From an uncultured Collinsella sp. (GTDB lineage: Bacteria; Actinomycetota; Coriobacteriia; Coriobacteriales; Coriobacteriaceae): a stretch of 64,000 nt of DNA. A program made the translations under genes and the position numbers. Below the pieces are notes generated by a model. That model was not told the origin of the DNA and did no database searches. It saw only the letters and a list, made by a program, of their open reading frames with translations. The DNA lies in contig CATYSO010000008.1 in the NCBI GenBank assembly GCA_958412345.1, positions 1 to 64,000 on the forward strand, read 5' to 3'. Positions 40,656 through 49,314 of this stretch are shown one piece after another (position 1 is the first letter of the stretch; every line of letters begins with the position of its first letter).

Positions 40656-42983
40656 ATGGCGGATTCTCAGATCCATGTCGCGCTGGCGGGTAACCCCAAC
40701 TGCGGCAAGACCACGCTTTTCAACCTGATCACCGGCGCCAACGGCTACGTTGGCAACTGGCCGGGCGTCACGGTTGAGAAAAAGGAAGCCAAGCTCCTGA
40801 GCGACAAGAGCGTCACGATTACGGACCTCCCCGGCATCTACTCGCTTTCCCCCTATAGCCCCGAGGAGCAGTGCTCGCGCGACTACCTTATGAGCGGCGA
40901 GCCCGACGTCGTCGTCCAGGTTGTCGACGCCACCAACCTCGAGCGCAACCTGTACCTGGCGCTTCAGGTTATCGAGACCGGCCTGCCCGTGGTCGTCGCC
41001 CTCAACATGGCCGACTTGGTCGAGAAGAACGGCGACAAGATCGACACGGACAAGCTCTCCAAGAAGCTCGGTTGTCCGGTCATGATGATCTCGGCCCTTA
41101 AGAACAAGGGCATCAAGGAGCTGTTCGAGCAGGTCAAGAAGTCCGCTGCTTCCAAGGGCCAGGTGCCGGAGCACAAGTTCGACTCTTCCATCGAGGACGT
41201 TCTGGACCACATCGAGAACAACCTGCCGGCGAGCGTTCCCGCCAACAAGCGTCGCTACTACGCCGTCAAGCTGTTCGAGCGCGACGCGGACGCCTGCAAG
41301 CTCATCAACCTCACCAAGGAGAAGGCCGCTCGCGTCGAGCAGCTGGTCGCCCAGTGCGAGCAGGATTGCGACGACGACGCCGAGTCCATCATCACCGGCG
41401 AGCGCTACGGCGTGATCGCCCATATCATTGACGAGTGCCTTACCAAGGCTCCGGCCAAGATGAGCACTTCCGAGAAGATCGACCGTGTGGTTACCAACCG
41501 CATCCTCGGTCTGCCGATCTTCGTCGTGATCATGTTCTGCGTGTACTACATCGCCGTTTCTACCCTCGGCGGCACGGTGACCGACTTCACCAACGACCAG
41601 CTCTTCGGTACCGACGGTTGGTACGTGCTCGGTCAGGGCCGCGACGCTTACGACGCGGCCGTCGAGGCTGCGGGCGACAATGCCGACTCGGTCGACCCGG
41701 CGCAGTACGGCCCCTATGTCCCGGGTATTACCACCATGGTTCACGATGCCCTTGTGGCGGGCGGTACCGAGGACGGTGGCCTGGTTGATTCGCTGGTCTG
41801 CGACGGTATCGTCGGCGGCCTGGGCGCCATCTTCGGCTTTGTGCCGCAGATGTTCCTGCTGTTCGTGATGCTGTCTTTCTTGGAGGACTGCGGCTACATG
41901 GCCCGCGTCGCCTTCATCATGGACCGCGTGTTCCGCCGCTTTGGCCTGTCCGGTAAGTCGTTCATCCCCATGCTCGTGTCCTCGGGCTGCGGCGTCCCCG
42001 GCGTCATGGCCACCAAGACCATCGAGAACGAGAAGGACCGCCGCATGACGGTCATGACCACCACGTTTATTCCCTGTGGCGCTAAGCTGCCGATCATCGC
42101 CCTGCTCATGGGTTCCATCATCGGCGATTCTTCCACCACCGCCGCGTGGATCAGCCCGCTCTTCTACTTCCTGGGCGTCTTTGCCGTCATCGCCTCGGGC
42201 CTCATGCTCAAGAAGACCAAGCTCTTCGCCGGTCGCCCGACGCCGTTTGTCATGGAGCTTCCCGCCTACCACTTCCCGGCGATCCGCTCTTGGGCGCTGC
42301 ACGTGTGGGAGCGCTGCTGGGCCTTTATCAAGAAGGCCGGCACGGTCATCTTTGCGTCCACCGTCGTCGTTTGGTTCCTCTCCAACTTTGGTAGCTATAA
42401 CGGTTCCTTTGGCTTCCTGCCCGCGATGGACGGCATCCCCGAGGAGTTTATGGACTACTCCGTGCTTGCCATGCTCGGCAACCTGGTCGCTTGGATCTTC
42501 GCCCCGCTCGGCTTTAGCACCTGGCAGGCCACCGCGCTGACTGTCTCTGGCCTCGTCGCTAAGGAGAACGTCGTCGCCACTGCCGGCTCGCTGCTGTCCG
42601 TTGCCGACGCCGCCGAGACCGACCCGAGCCTGTGGACCGCATTTGCCGGCATGTTCCCGACTATGGGCGCTTGCGTTGCCTTCGGTGCCTTCAACCTGCT
42701 GTGCGCCCCCTGCTTCGCCGCCATGGGTACCATCCGCAACCAGATGGACTCGGGCAAGTGGACTGCGATCGCCATCGGTTACGAGTGCGCCTTCGCTTGG
42801 GTGATCGCCCTGTTCATCAACCAGTTCTATAACCTGCTGGTCCTTGGGCAGTTTGGTATCTGGACGGTTGTGGCTATCGTGCTGCTGGTTGCGATGCTCT
42901 TCCAGATCTTCCGTCCCATGCCCAAGCACGCTTGGACCGACGAGGATGAGACCAACACTGCTTCCGCCGCAGTTTCCGCTTAA
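40656..42983 (+). CDS. feoB: Ferrous iron transporter FeoB
   Basis: This 775-residue inner-membrane iron(II) transporter has an N-terminal GTPase: G1 GNPNCGKTT at residues 12-20, G3 DLPGIYSLSPYSPEE and G4 NMAD. A helical spacer is followed from about residue 280 by a membrane part with two Gate motifs, the first containing SSGCGVPGVMATKT, and about ten helices. An insertion of about 50 residues rich in Asp/Ala, after the first membrane segment, lies on the outer side and is longer than in E. coli FeoB. AAGGAAGAAGG precedes the ATG. A terminator follows at 43013. Confidence 0.97.
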   Translation: MADSQIHVALAGNPNCGKTTLFNLITGANGYVGNWPGVTVEKKEAKLLSDKSVTITDLPGIYSLSPYSPEEQCSRDYLMSGEPDVVVQVVDATNLERNLYLALQVIETGLPVVVALNMADLVEKNGDKIDTDKLSKKLGCPVMMISALKNKGIKELFEQVKKSAASKGQVPEHKFDSSIEDVLDHIENNLPASVPANKRRYYAVKLFERDADACKLINLTKEKAARVEQLVAQCEQDCDDDAESIITGERYGVIAHIIDECLTKAPAKMSTSEKIDRVVTNRILGLPIFVVIMFCVYYIAVSTLGGTVTDFTNDQLFGTDGWYVLGQGRDAYDAAVEAAGDNADSVDPAQYGPYVPGITTMVHDALVAGGTEDGGLVDSLVCDGIVGGLGAIFGFVPQMFLLFVMLSFLEDCGYMARVAFIMDRVFRRFGLSGKSFIPMLVSSGCGVPGVMATKTIENEKDRRMTVMTTTFIPCGAKLPIIALLMGSIIGDSSTTAAWISPLFYFLGVFAVIASGLMLKKTKLFAGRPTPFVMELPAYHFPAIRSWALHVWERCWAFIKKAGTVIFASTVVVWFLSNFGSYNGSFGFLPAMDGIPEEFMDYSVLAMLGNLVAWIFAPLGFSTWQATALTVSGLVAKENVVATAGSLLSVADAAETDPSLWTAFAGMFPTMGACVAFGAFNLLCAPCFAAMGTIRNQMDSGKWTAIAIGYECAFAWVIALFINQFYNLLVLGQFGIWTVVAIVLLVAMLFQIFRPMPKHAWTDEDETNTASAAVSA

Positions 42984-43012
42984 GTCCGAATAAGGATCAG
43001 CCCCTTTCCACG

Positions 43013-43046
43013 AGCCCGGGTGTCCCAGCGACACTCGGGCTTTTTG
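43013..43046 (+). terminator. Terminator after feoB
   Basis: AGCCCGGGTGTC / GACACTCGGGCT stem with a CCAGC loop and a T-run, 30 bp after the feoB stop. Confidence 0.88.
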
Positions 43047-43158
43047 GTGGGGGAGATGTGGCGTTTCCGCAGATAAAACCGACCAAAATAAACCTGTCCC
43101 TTTTTGGTAGGTGGAGAATGGGGTAAAGTAAGTGATGGTTAACTAGAGGAGGCTTGCT

Positions 43159-43359
43159 ATGGCACCTATCGATATTGTTGTACTGGCTGTTATCGGTATT
43201 GCGTTTGTCGCGGTATGCGTGCGCATCTACCGCAAGGGCACCTGCGCCGACTGCGCTCAGGGTGGCGTTTGCACGGGGCATTGCTCCAACAAAAAGACGT
43301 GCGCCGCACTTAAGGGCGTGGATAAAATTGCCGAAGACTTGGGCCGCGGTATTCATTAG
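43159..43359 (+). CDS. FeoB-associated Cys-rich membrane protein
   Basis: This 66-residue protein has a single N-terminal membrane helix (IDIVVLAVIGIAFVAVCVRI) followed by a cytoplasmic cysteine cluster, CADCAQGGVCTGHCSNKKTC (six cysteines). Small proteins of this design are encoded next to feoB in many anaerobes and may play the role of FeoC. AGAGGAGG lies ahead of the ATG. The feoB terminator stands between the two genes, so it may also have its own promoter. Confidence 0.88.
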   Translation: MAPIDIVVLAVIGIAFVAVCVRIYRKGTCADCAQGGVCTGHCSNKKTCAALKGVDKIAEDLGRGIH

Positions 43360-43461
43360 TCGACCGGCGTTTGGGTATGTTTGACTGCGGATACGGCAGT
43401 TGCTGGTACGATAAGTACGTTAGCAACTGCCGCTGAGCGGCTCAAACGAAAGGAACCCTGT

Positions 43462-45411
43462 ATGGAGTCCTCCGCCTATCCGATGCTCTTTAGCCCGATC
43501 AAGGTCGGTACGACCGAGGTCAAGAACCGCGTCTTTATGCCGCCGGTGTCCACCAACCTGGCCGATCACGGCTATGTGACCGACGACTTGGTCGACCACT
43601 ACCGCGCCCGCGCCAAGGGCGGCGTGGGCCTCATCATCACCGAGGTCGTGACGGTCGAGCCTACCTATACCTATCTGCCGGGTGACATGTGCTGCTACGA
43701 CGACACGTTTATCCCCGGCTGGGAAAAACTCGCCGCGGCCGTCCACGAGTATGGCTGCAAGATCATGCCGCAGCTCTTCCACCCCGCCTATATGGCCTTT
43801 AACATTCCGGGCACGCCGCGCCTGATCGCTCCGTCTTTTGTGGGCCCGTCTTACGCCCGCGAGGCACCGCGTCCCATCACGGTCGATGAGATCCACGAGC
43901 TCACGCATCAGTTCGGTGACGCTGCCGTGCGCATGCAGAAGGCCGGTGTCGATGGCGTCGAGGTCCATGCGGCACACGCCCACGGCATGCTTGGCGGCTT
44001 TTTGACTCCGCTCTACAACAAGCGCACCGACGAGTACGGCGGCTCGCTTGACGCCCGTATGCGCTTCTTGCTCGAGGTCATCGCCGAGATTCGCGAGCGC
44101 TGCGGCAAGGACTTTATCATCGACGTCCGTATCTCGGGCGACGAGTACACCGATGGCGGCCTGACCCTCAACGACATGATCTACGTCTCGCGTCGCCTGG
44201 AGAAGGCCGGCGTCGACATGATTCACGTGTCGGGCGGCACCACCATCAAGCGCGGCTCTGCGATTCCCGCCGCCGGCACGCAGCAGGCCTCGCACGCCGC
44301 CTGCTCGCGCGAGATCAAAAAGCACGTCAACATTCCTGTTGCCACGGTTGGCCGCATTAACGAGGCATGGATTGCCGAGGAGCTGATCGAGGACGGCGCC
44401 GCCGACATCTGCATGATGGGCCGCGCCAATCTGTGCGATGCCGAGTTCTGCAATAAGGCCGCTGCCGGCAACGCCGACGATATTCGCCCTTGCATCGGTT
44501 GCCTGCGCTGCCTGAACGGCATCATGTTCGGCAAGCGCATCTCCTGCACCGTCAATCCGGACGTGGAGCGCGACGAGGCCGGCTACGAGCCTGCCGCTGA
44601 GGCCAAGAACGTGCTCGTTGTGGGCGCTGGTCCTGCTGGCATGGAGGCAGCCTACATTGCCGCCAAGCGCGGCCACAACGTGGTGCTCGTGGACAAGCAG
44701 GATGAGCCGGGCGGCGAAATGCGCATCGCAGCCGTTCCGCCGGCAAAGCAGGAACTCACCCGCGTGATCAAGTATCAGTACCGTCGCCTGGCCGAGGCCG
44801 GCGTGAAGTGCGTCTTTGGTACCGAGCTTTCGGCCGAGGACATTCAGTGCGACTACGCCGGCTACGAGGTTGTCCTGGCTTATGGCGCCGAGCCCATCGC
44901 TCCGGCCTTCATGCAGGGCTTTAAGCAGGTTATGACAGCTGACGACCTGCTGGGTGGCAAGGCTTTCCCGGGCAAGAAGATCGTCATCGTGGGCGGCGGT
45001 ACCGTCGGTTGCGAGACGGCCGATTACCTGGCCCCGCTGGTCAACGACTTGTCGCCGGCCAATCGCGATGTCACCGTTATCGAGATGACCAAGACGCTCG
45101 CCGCCAACGAGGGCGGCGCCGGCCGCGCGGTGCTCATCACGCGCATGCTCTCCAAGGGCGTCCACGTGCTGACCGAGGCCAAGGTGACCGAGATCACCGA
45201 GGATGCCATCAGCTACGAGAAGGACGGCGAGGTCCACACCATCGCCGACGCCGACACGCTGGTGCTTGCCATGGGCTATCGTCCCAATACCAAGCTGGCC
45301 GACGACCTGGCTGCAGCCGGTGTTACCACCCACGTGCTGGGCGATGCCAACAAGTGCGGCAACATCCGCGACGCCATCGGCGATGGCTACAAGGTTGCCT
45401 GCGAGCTCTAG
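43462..45411 (+). CDS. NADH:flavin oxidoreductase, 2,4-dienoyl-CoA reductase type
   Basis: This 649-residue modular flavoenzyme resembles the old yellow enzyme/2,4-dienoyl-CoA reductase group. The FMN-binding TIM barrel (residues 1-350) contains HAAHAHGMLGGFLTP and NKRTDEYGGSLDAR. A 4Fe-4S cluster motif follows (CIGCLRCLNG with a further Cys at ISC), then an FAD/NAD(P) domain with VVGAGPAGMEAAYIAAKRGH and IVGGGTVGCETADYLA. Such enzymes reduce C=C bonds of enoates, and in gut anaerobes include the bile-acid oxidoreductases BaiCD/BaiH; the substrate here is not known. ATG 43462 has GAAAGGA upstream. Single gene. Confidence 0.9.
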   Translation: MESSAYPMLFSPIKVGTTEVKNRVFMPPVSTNLADHGYVTDDLVDHYRARAKGGVGLIITEVVTVEPTYTYLPGDMCCYDDTFIPGWEKLAAAVHEYGCKIMPQLFHPAYMAFNIPGTPRLIAPSFVGPSYAREAPRPITVDEIHELTHQFGDAAVRMQKAGVDGVEVHAAHAHGMLGGFLTPLYNKRTDEYGGSLDARMRFLLEVIAEIRERCGKDFIIDVRISGDEYTDGGLTLNDMIYVSRRLEKAGVDMIHVSGGTTIKRGSAIPAAGTQQASHAACSREIKKHVNIPVATVGRINEAWIAEELIEDGAADICMMGRANLCDAEFCNKAAAGNADDIRPCIGCLRCLNGIMFGKRISCTVNPDVERDEAGYEPAAEAKNVLVVGAGPAGMEAAYIAAKRGHNVVLVDKQDEPGGEMRIAAVPPAKQELTRVIKYQYRRLAEAGVKCVFGTELSAEDIQCDYAGYEVVLAYGAEPIAPAFMQGFKQVMTADDLLGGKAFPGKKIVIVGGGTVGCETADYLAPLVNDLSPANRDVTVIEMTKTLAANEGGAGRAVLITRMLSKGVHVLTEAKVTEITEDAISYEKDGEVHTIADADTLVLAMGYRPNTKLADDLAAAGVTTHVLGDANKCGNIRDAIGDGYKVACEL

Positions 45412-45546
45412 CCAGCCCCTTGGTGCATGGGGGCCAGGTTACTTTGCGCTAAGTTGATGCATGTAAACCTGGTCCCATCGCACCATTGCGGCTTCATGGA
45501 GTAGCGCCCGTACGCATCGAATTTTTCCTCTCATAGATGTGCGGCA

Positions 45547-45588
45547 CAAAGAGCCCCGAGTTCATACGAGCTCGGGGCTCTTTTCGTT
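45547..45588. terminator. Bidirectional terminator hairpin
   Basis: AAAGAGCCCCGAG...CTCGGGGCTCTTTT is a 13-bp stem with A- and T-runs on either side. It lies 136 bp after the oxidoreductase stop. Confidence 0.85.
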
Positions 45589-45603
45589 TGGATTGCAGAC
45601 GTA

Positions 45604-45737
45604 TTGACAGGCGAAAACAGTCTGCGTCCGGTATTGAGCCATACGAAAGCGAAATTACGCGTCTTAATTCCGTACGCAAATCAAGACGAAAACCGTTTGC
45701 GTCTTGGATAAATCAGTACGCAAACGGTTTTCGTCTT
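45604..45737 (+). promoter_or_regulatory. Repeated operator-like sequences with a perfect 20-bp inverted repeat
   Basis: The arms 45683-45702 and 45718-45737 are a perfect 20-bp inverted repeat with a 15-bp loop. A partial copy of the same motif (GCGAAAACAGTCTGCGTC, 45611-45628) lies next to a TTGACA at 45604. The next coding region begins inside or just after this segment. Confidence 0.6.
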
Positions 45738-46705
45738 ATATATTGAAGGCCTACAGACGAAACGATTCGGCAACGGTGGAGGTCGACCGGTTTGAGTATG
45801 GCAGGCTGACGCTCGAAGGCAGCAACGTAACGTTTGACGCGCTCACATCGGCTCGCCAGAACTTGGGCTTTCATACGCTCGAGCATAAGTGTGTTGAACA
45901 CCTCGGCATTTCCGAGCTAACGCCGGATATCATGCGTACGCTCCGCTTGCTCGGCAAGGACGGCTATACCAACGCTGCGGCGATTTTGGCGGATAAGAAT
46001 GATTTTCCGGGCATCGACTGCGTCCGTTTTGGCGATACCGAGGATGTGATCTTGGATCGCGAGGTGGCGACAAATGTATCCGCAATTGAGCAGGTGGACA
46101 GGGCGGTGGCTATGTTTGCACGCTACTACCGTTATGAGCGTATCGAAGGGATGGAGCGCGTCCAAACCGATCGAATTCCTCTTGAGGCATTCCGCGAAGC
46201 TGTTGCAAACACTTTGGTGCATCGGACGTGGGACGTTCGAGCGAACGTTCAAATTGCCCTGTACGATGATCGTGTCGTTGTGACCTCCCCCGGATCGCTG
46301 CCCTCCGGTTTGACGACAGAACAATACCTGTATGGGCAGATATCCGTGCTCAGAAACCCCATCGTTGCAGAGGCCTTCTTAAAGCTGGATTACATCGAGA
46401 AATTTGGTACGGGAATCGCGCGCATTAGACGTGCCTATCGCGATTCGATCAATCAACCAATTTTTGATGTTCGCGGCGGCATGGTGGCCGTCACATTGCC
46501 CGTTACCGATGCCTTTGAAGGGTCCGAGGAAGAGGTCCAGGTTCTCAAGGCCTTGTCGGGCGGGCGAATTATGTCGCGAAGCGAGATTGAAAAACAGACG
46601 GGGCTGAGCCGCATGCGGACGTTGGCGGCACTCGAATCTCTGCTTGAACGGAATGCAATCGTAAGGCAGGGAACCGGGCGGGCCACGAAATACGAGCGCT
46701 CATAG
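45704..46705 (+). CDS. ATP-binding regulator of the AlbA_2/RecG-like family, N-terminal domain missing
   Basis: The 333-residue reading corresponds to the middle and C-terminal parts of a widespread family (Schlafen AlbA_2 domain, HATPase-like domain, winged helix). The motifs GYTNAAAILADKNDFPGIDC, FREAVANTLVHRTWDV, VVTSPGSLPSGL, ISVLRNPIVAEAF and YIEKFGTGIARI are well kept. A C-terminal helix-turn-helix (SRSEIEKQTGLSRMRTLAAL) closes it. The N-terminal AlbA_2 domain of about 120 residues is absent and cannot fit upstream. No start codon (TTG 45704, TTG 45743, GTG 45776) has a ribosome site, and TTG 45704 lies in the loop of a palindrome. It may be a 5'-truncated relic or a short autoregulator. 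Confidence 0.65.
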   Translation: MDKSVRKRFSSYILKAYRRNDSATVEVDRFEYGRLTLEGSNVTFDALTSARQNLGFHTLEHKCVEHLGISELTPDIMRTLRLLGKDGYTNAAAILADKNDFPGIDCVRFGDTEDVILDREVATNVSAIEQVDRAVAMFARYYRYERIEGMERVQTDRIPLEAFREAVANTLVHRTWDVRANVQIALYDDRVVVTSPGSLPSGLTTEQYLYGQISVLRNPIVAEAFLKLDYIEKFGTGIARIRRAYRDSINQPIFDVRGGMVAVTLPVTDAFEGSEEEVQVLKALSGGRIMSRSEIEKQTGLSRMRTLAALESLLERNAIVRQGTGRATKYERS

Positions 46706-46812
46706 TCAAAAAGAGCCCCGTCCCAAAAAGACTGATTGGGAGCTGGGGCGTGTCGATGCGATAGTATTGCATGGTGGTATTCGACAAACCGTGGGCTTCA
46801 TCCGAGGGCTTT

Positions 46813-47505
46813 ATGGAACAACACCAGCATTATCAGAGTCTGCAAGATCAGGCATACAACGCATTGCGCTCCAAGATCATCTATGCCGAGCTCAAACCCG
46901 GCACGCGTCTCTCGGCGATTGGTTTGGAAAAGGAGACGGGGATCGGGCGCACGCCCATTCGCGAGTCCTTTGTGCGTCTGCGTGAGCAGGAGCTGGTGGA
47001 AACGCGTCCCAAAAGCGGCACCTATGTCTCAAAAATCAGCATGGAACGCGCTGAGAACGCCTGTTTCTTGCGCGAGAAACTCGAAAGAAGCGTACTCATT
47101 AAATGCTGCTCTGCCGCCACGCCCGAGCAAAAGCATCGGCTCGAGCAGATTCTTGCCGATTCCGAATCGCTCGACCATCGTGAAACGCGTCGTTTCTTTG
47201 ACCTGGACAACCTGTTCCATGAGACGTGTTTTGCGATTGCCGGCCGTCACATGCTGTGGGATTGGATGAAGAGCGTCAATACGCATTTTGAGCGATACAA
47301 CTGGTTGCGTATGGTGTCGCAGGACCTGGATTGGGAGCCGATTCGTCGGCAGCATCGCCGAATTCTCGAAGCTATTAAGAGGGGCGATACCGACACGGCG
47401 AGCTATCTGGCCGAGACACACTTGCATCTGATGCCCGAGGAGCAGGGCCCGGTTATCGCCTTGCATCCCGACTATTTTGAGCTGTCTAAAGACTCGGCCA
47501 TCTAG
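46813..47505 (+). CDS. GntR-family transcriptional regulator (FadR subfamily)
   Basis: This 230-residue protein has an N-terminal winged helix (LKPGTRLSAIGLEKETGIGRTPIRESFVRL) and an all-helical FCD-type effector domain. The latter contains the metal/ligand-type pattern D-LFHETCF and a C-terminal HRRILEAIKRGDTDTASYLAETH. ATG 46813 follows GAGGG by 5 bp; the frame is also open from 46771. No metabolic genes are adjacent, so the target is unknown. An imperfect hairpin at 46713-46748 separates it from the gene before. Confidence 0.9.
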   Translation: MEQHQHYQSLQDQAYNALRSKIIYAELKPGTRLSAIGLEKETGIGRTPIRESFVRLREQELVETRPKSGTYVSKISMERAENACFLREKLERSVLIKCCSAATPEQKHRLEQILADSESLDHRETRRFFDLDNLFHETCFAIAGRHMLWDWMKSVNTHFERYNWLRMVSQDLDWEPIRRQHRRILEAIKRGDTDTASYLAETHLHLMPEEQGPVIALHPDYFELSKDSAI

Positions 47506-47628
47506 CCCATCATCGCATCTGCTCGAGACGCAAAAACGATGCTGCTCATCTGCAGCGTTTTGCAGCCGAGATTTTTAAAAATGCCTAAAATGGCTCAGAC
47601 TGCCGACAATTGGGAAACGGGGTGCGCT

Positions 47629-48651
47629 ATGGCGCAGATGAGAATCAAGGACATTGCCGCCGAGGCGGGCGTGAGCCCGGCCACGGTTTCGCGCTATCTC
47701 AACAACCGCCCCGGGCAGATGACCGAGGAAACCCGTGCTCGCATCTCGGCAGTTATCGAGCGCACCGGCTATCGTCCACGTGCCGCCGCGCGCAATCTGC
47801 GCAGCTCGCGTACCAACCTCATCGGCGTGATCTTGGCCGACATTGCTAACCCGTTCTCGAGCGCCATGCTCGAGGGGCTTTCCGCCAGTGCCGCCGCGCG
47901 CGGCTGCTCGCTTATGACGGCCATCAGCGGCAACGACCCCGCCAAGGAGGCCGAGTCGCTCACCAGGCTCATCGACGCGGGCGTGGACGGCTTGGTCGTC
48001 AACACCTGCGGCGGCAACGACGCAGCGATCGCCGCGGCTGCGGGACGCTTGCCGGTCGTGCTGCTCGACCGCGATGTGGCCGATGGCGGCATCGACCTGG
48101 TCACCTCTAACAACCGCGAGCTGGTCGCCGGCCTGGTCGATGAGCTCACTGCGGCTGGTAGCGAGCGTCTGTGCCTGCTCACCGAGGCAAGCGATGACAG
48201 CCCCGTGCGTCGCGAGCGCGCCGAGGCCTTTGCCGACGAGCTTTCGCGACGCGGCCTTGCGGGCGAGGTCGTCACCCTGGCCGACGGTGGCGCCACGGGT
48301 GTCAGTCGCCTGGACGAGACCATCCGCGGCTATGCGGGTAAAAAGCTCGGCCTCATTGCCGTCAACGGTCTGGTCTTCCTGCGCCTGACCGAGGCGCTGG
48401 CACAGTTGGGACCCTCGTTGCCGGCGGGTCTCAAGATCGCAACGTTTGACGACTATCCCTGGAACCACGTGCTCTTTGGCGGTGTGACCACGGCCGCGCA
48501 GGACACCCTCACCATTGCCGAGCGCGTGGTCGAGCGCCTGTCCGAGCGCATCGACGTCGTTACCACTACGGTGGGCGACGCCGCAAAGCTCGCCCCCAAG
48601 CGCATCAAGGTCCCCGGCCGCATCGAACACCGCGCTTCGACCTCGCGCTAG
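47629..48651 (+). CDS. LacI-family transcriptional regulator
   Basis: This 340-residue regulator has a textbook LacI helix-turn-helix and hinge at the N-terminus (IKDIAAEAGVSPATVSRYLNNRP, then ARNLRSSRTNLIGVILADIANPF), followed by a periplasmic-binding-protein-like effector domain. It probably responds to a sugar or sugar acid. No transporter or catabolic genes are near it, so it acts at a distance. ATG 47629 is used; the ribosome site is weak (GGGGTG), and ATG 47638 is possible. Confidence 0.92.
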   Translation: MAQMRIKDIAAEAGVSPATVSRYLNNRPGQMTEETRARISAVIERTGYRPRAAARNLRSSRTNLIGVILADIANPFSSAMLEGLSASAAARGCSLMTAISGNDPAKEAESLTRLIDAGVDGLVVNTCGGNDAAIAAAAGRLPVVLLDRDVADGGIDLVTSNNRELVAGLVDELTAAGSERLCLLTEASDDSPVRRERAEAFADELSRRGLAGEVVTLADGGATGVSRLDETIRGYAGKKLGLIAVNGLVFLRLTEALAQLGPSLPAGLKIATFDDYPWNHVLFGGVTTAAQDTLTIAERVVERLSERIDVVTTTVGDAAKLAPKRIKVPGRIEHRASTSR

Positions 48652-48693
48652 TCTGTGTGATAATATATAGACAATGTCATACAGGAGGTATCC

Positions 48694-49188
48694 ATGGCTG
48701 CGTCTGTGTTGAGTGTGCGAGTGGACTCGTCAATCAAAGATTCATTTGCCGAGCTGTGCGAAGAACTTGGCATGACTTCGTCTGTTGCGGTCAACATGTT
48801 TATGAGGCAGATGCTGCGCGAGCGCTCACTGCCGTTTGTTCCTTCACTCGGTAAAAGCTCTGCGAGCGAAAGCGTCGCGGCGGGCATTTTGGATACTGCC
48901 CAGATTGAGTCCGCCGTCCGCGAGGCAGCCAGCTCGATTCCCGCCATCAAAACCGTGATTCTTTTTGGTTCGTATGCCCGTGGCGAAGCGCGTGCCGATA
49001 GCGATATCGACTTACGTCTCGAAGTTGATCGCGAGCAGGGCTTTGGTCTTTTCGCGTTGTCGGCGTTTGGTGAGGCGGTGCGCAAAGAAACCGGGAGGCA
49101 GGTCGACCTCGTTTCGAGTGATCATCTTGATGACGATCTTGCCGCGGTAATCGAGCGCGAAGGAGTGATCATTTATGATCGCGCGTAA
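48694..49188 (+). CDS. Fusion of RelB/DinJ-type antitoxin domain with MNT-type nucleotidyltransferase
   Basis: Two domains share one 164-residue chain. Residues 1-48 (VRVDSSIKDSFAELCEELGM, then SVAVNMFMRQMLRE) match the ribbon-helix-helix DNA-binding antitoxins RelB/DinJ. Residues about 70-160 form a minimal nucleotidyltransferase with GSYARGEARADSDIDL at 92-107, the metal-binding aspartates intact. AGGAGG is 7 bp upstream of the ATG. MNT proteins usually pair with a HEPN ribonuclease and act as AMP-transferring antitoxins. Here no HEPN gene follows, only a 14-codon frame that overlaps the 3' end. Confidence 0.82.
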   Translation: MAASVLSVRVDSSIKDSFAELCEELGMTSSVAVNMFMRQMLRERSLPFVPSLGKSSASESVAAGILDTAQIESAVREAASSIPAIKTVILFGSYARGEARADSDIDLRLEVDREQGFGLFALSAFGEAVRKETGRQVDLVSSDHLDDDLAAVIEREGVIIYDRA

Positions 49189-49219
49189 GTCAGACGGCCT
49201 GTTCGCACACGTTTTTTGA
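49175..49219 (+). CDS. 14-codon overlapping frame after the antitoxin-NTase gene, possibly a gene stub
   Basis: ATG 49175 lies inside the end of the previous gene, nine bases after AAGGAG, and the frame (MIARKSDGLFAHVF) closes at TGA 49217-49219. The position and ribosome site look like those of a translationally coupled toxin partner, but the product is too short to be one. It may be a remnant, a leader-like peptide, or chance. Confidence 0.3.
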   Translation: MIARKSDGLFAHVF

Positions 49220-49314
49220 GCGCCTGACACGCTTTAACCCTGCGGAAACATTTTTCTGCGATAGTATCTGCGATATAGAACAGTCGAAACCCGCCCGAAA
49301 GAAAGGGGAGCGAC

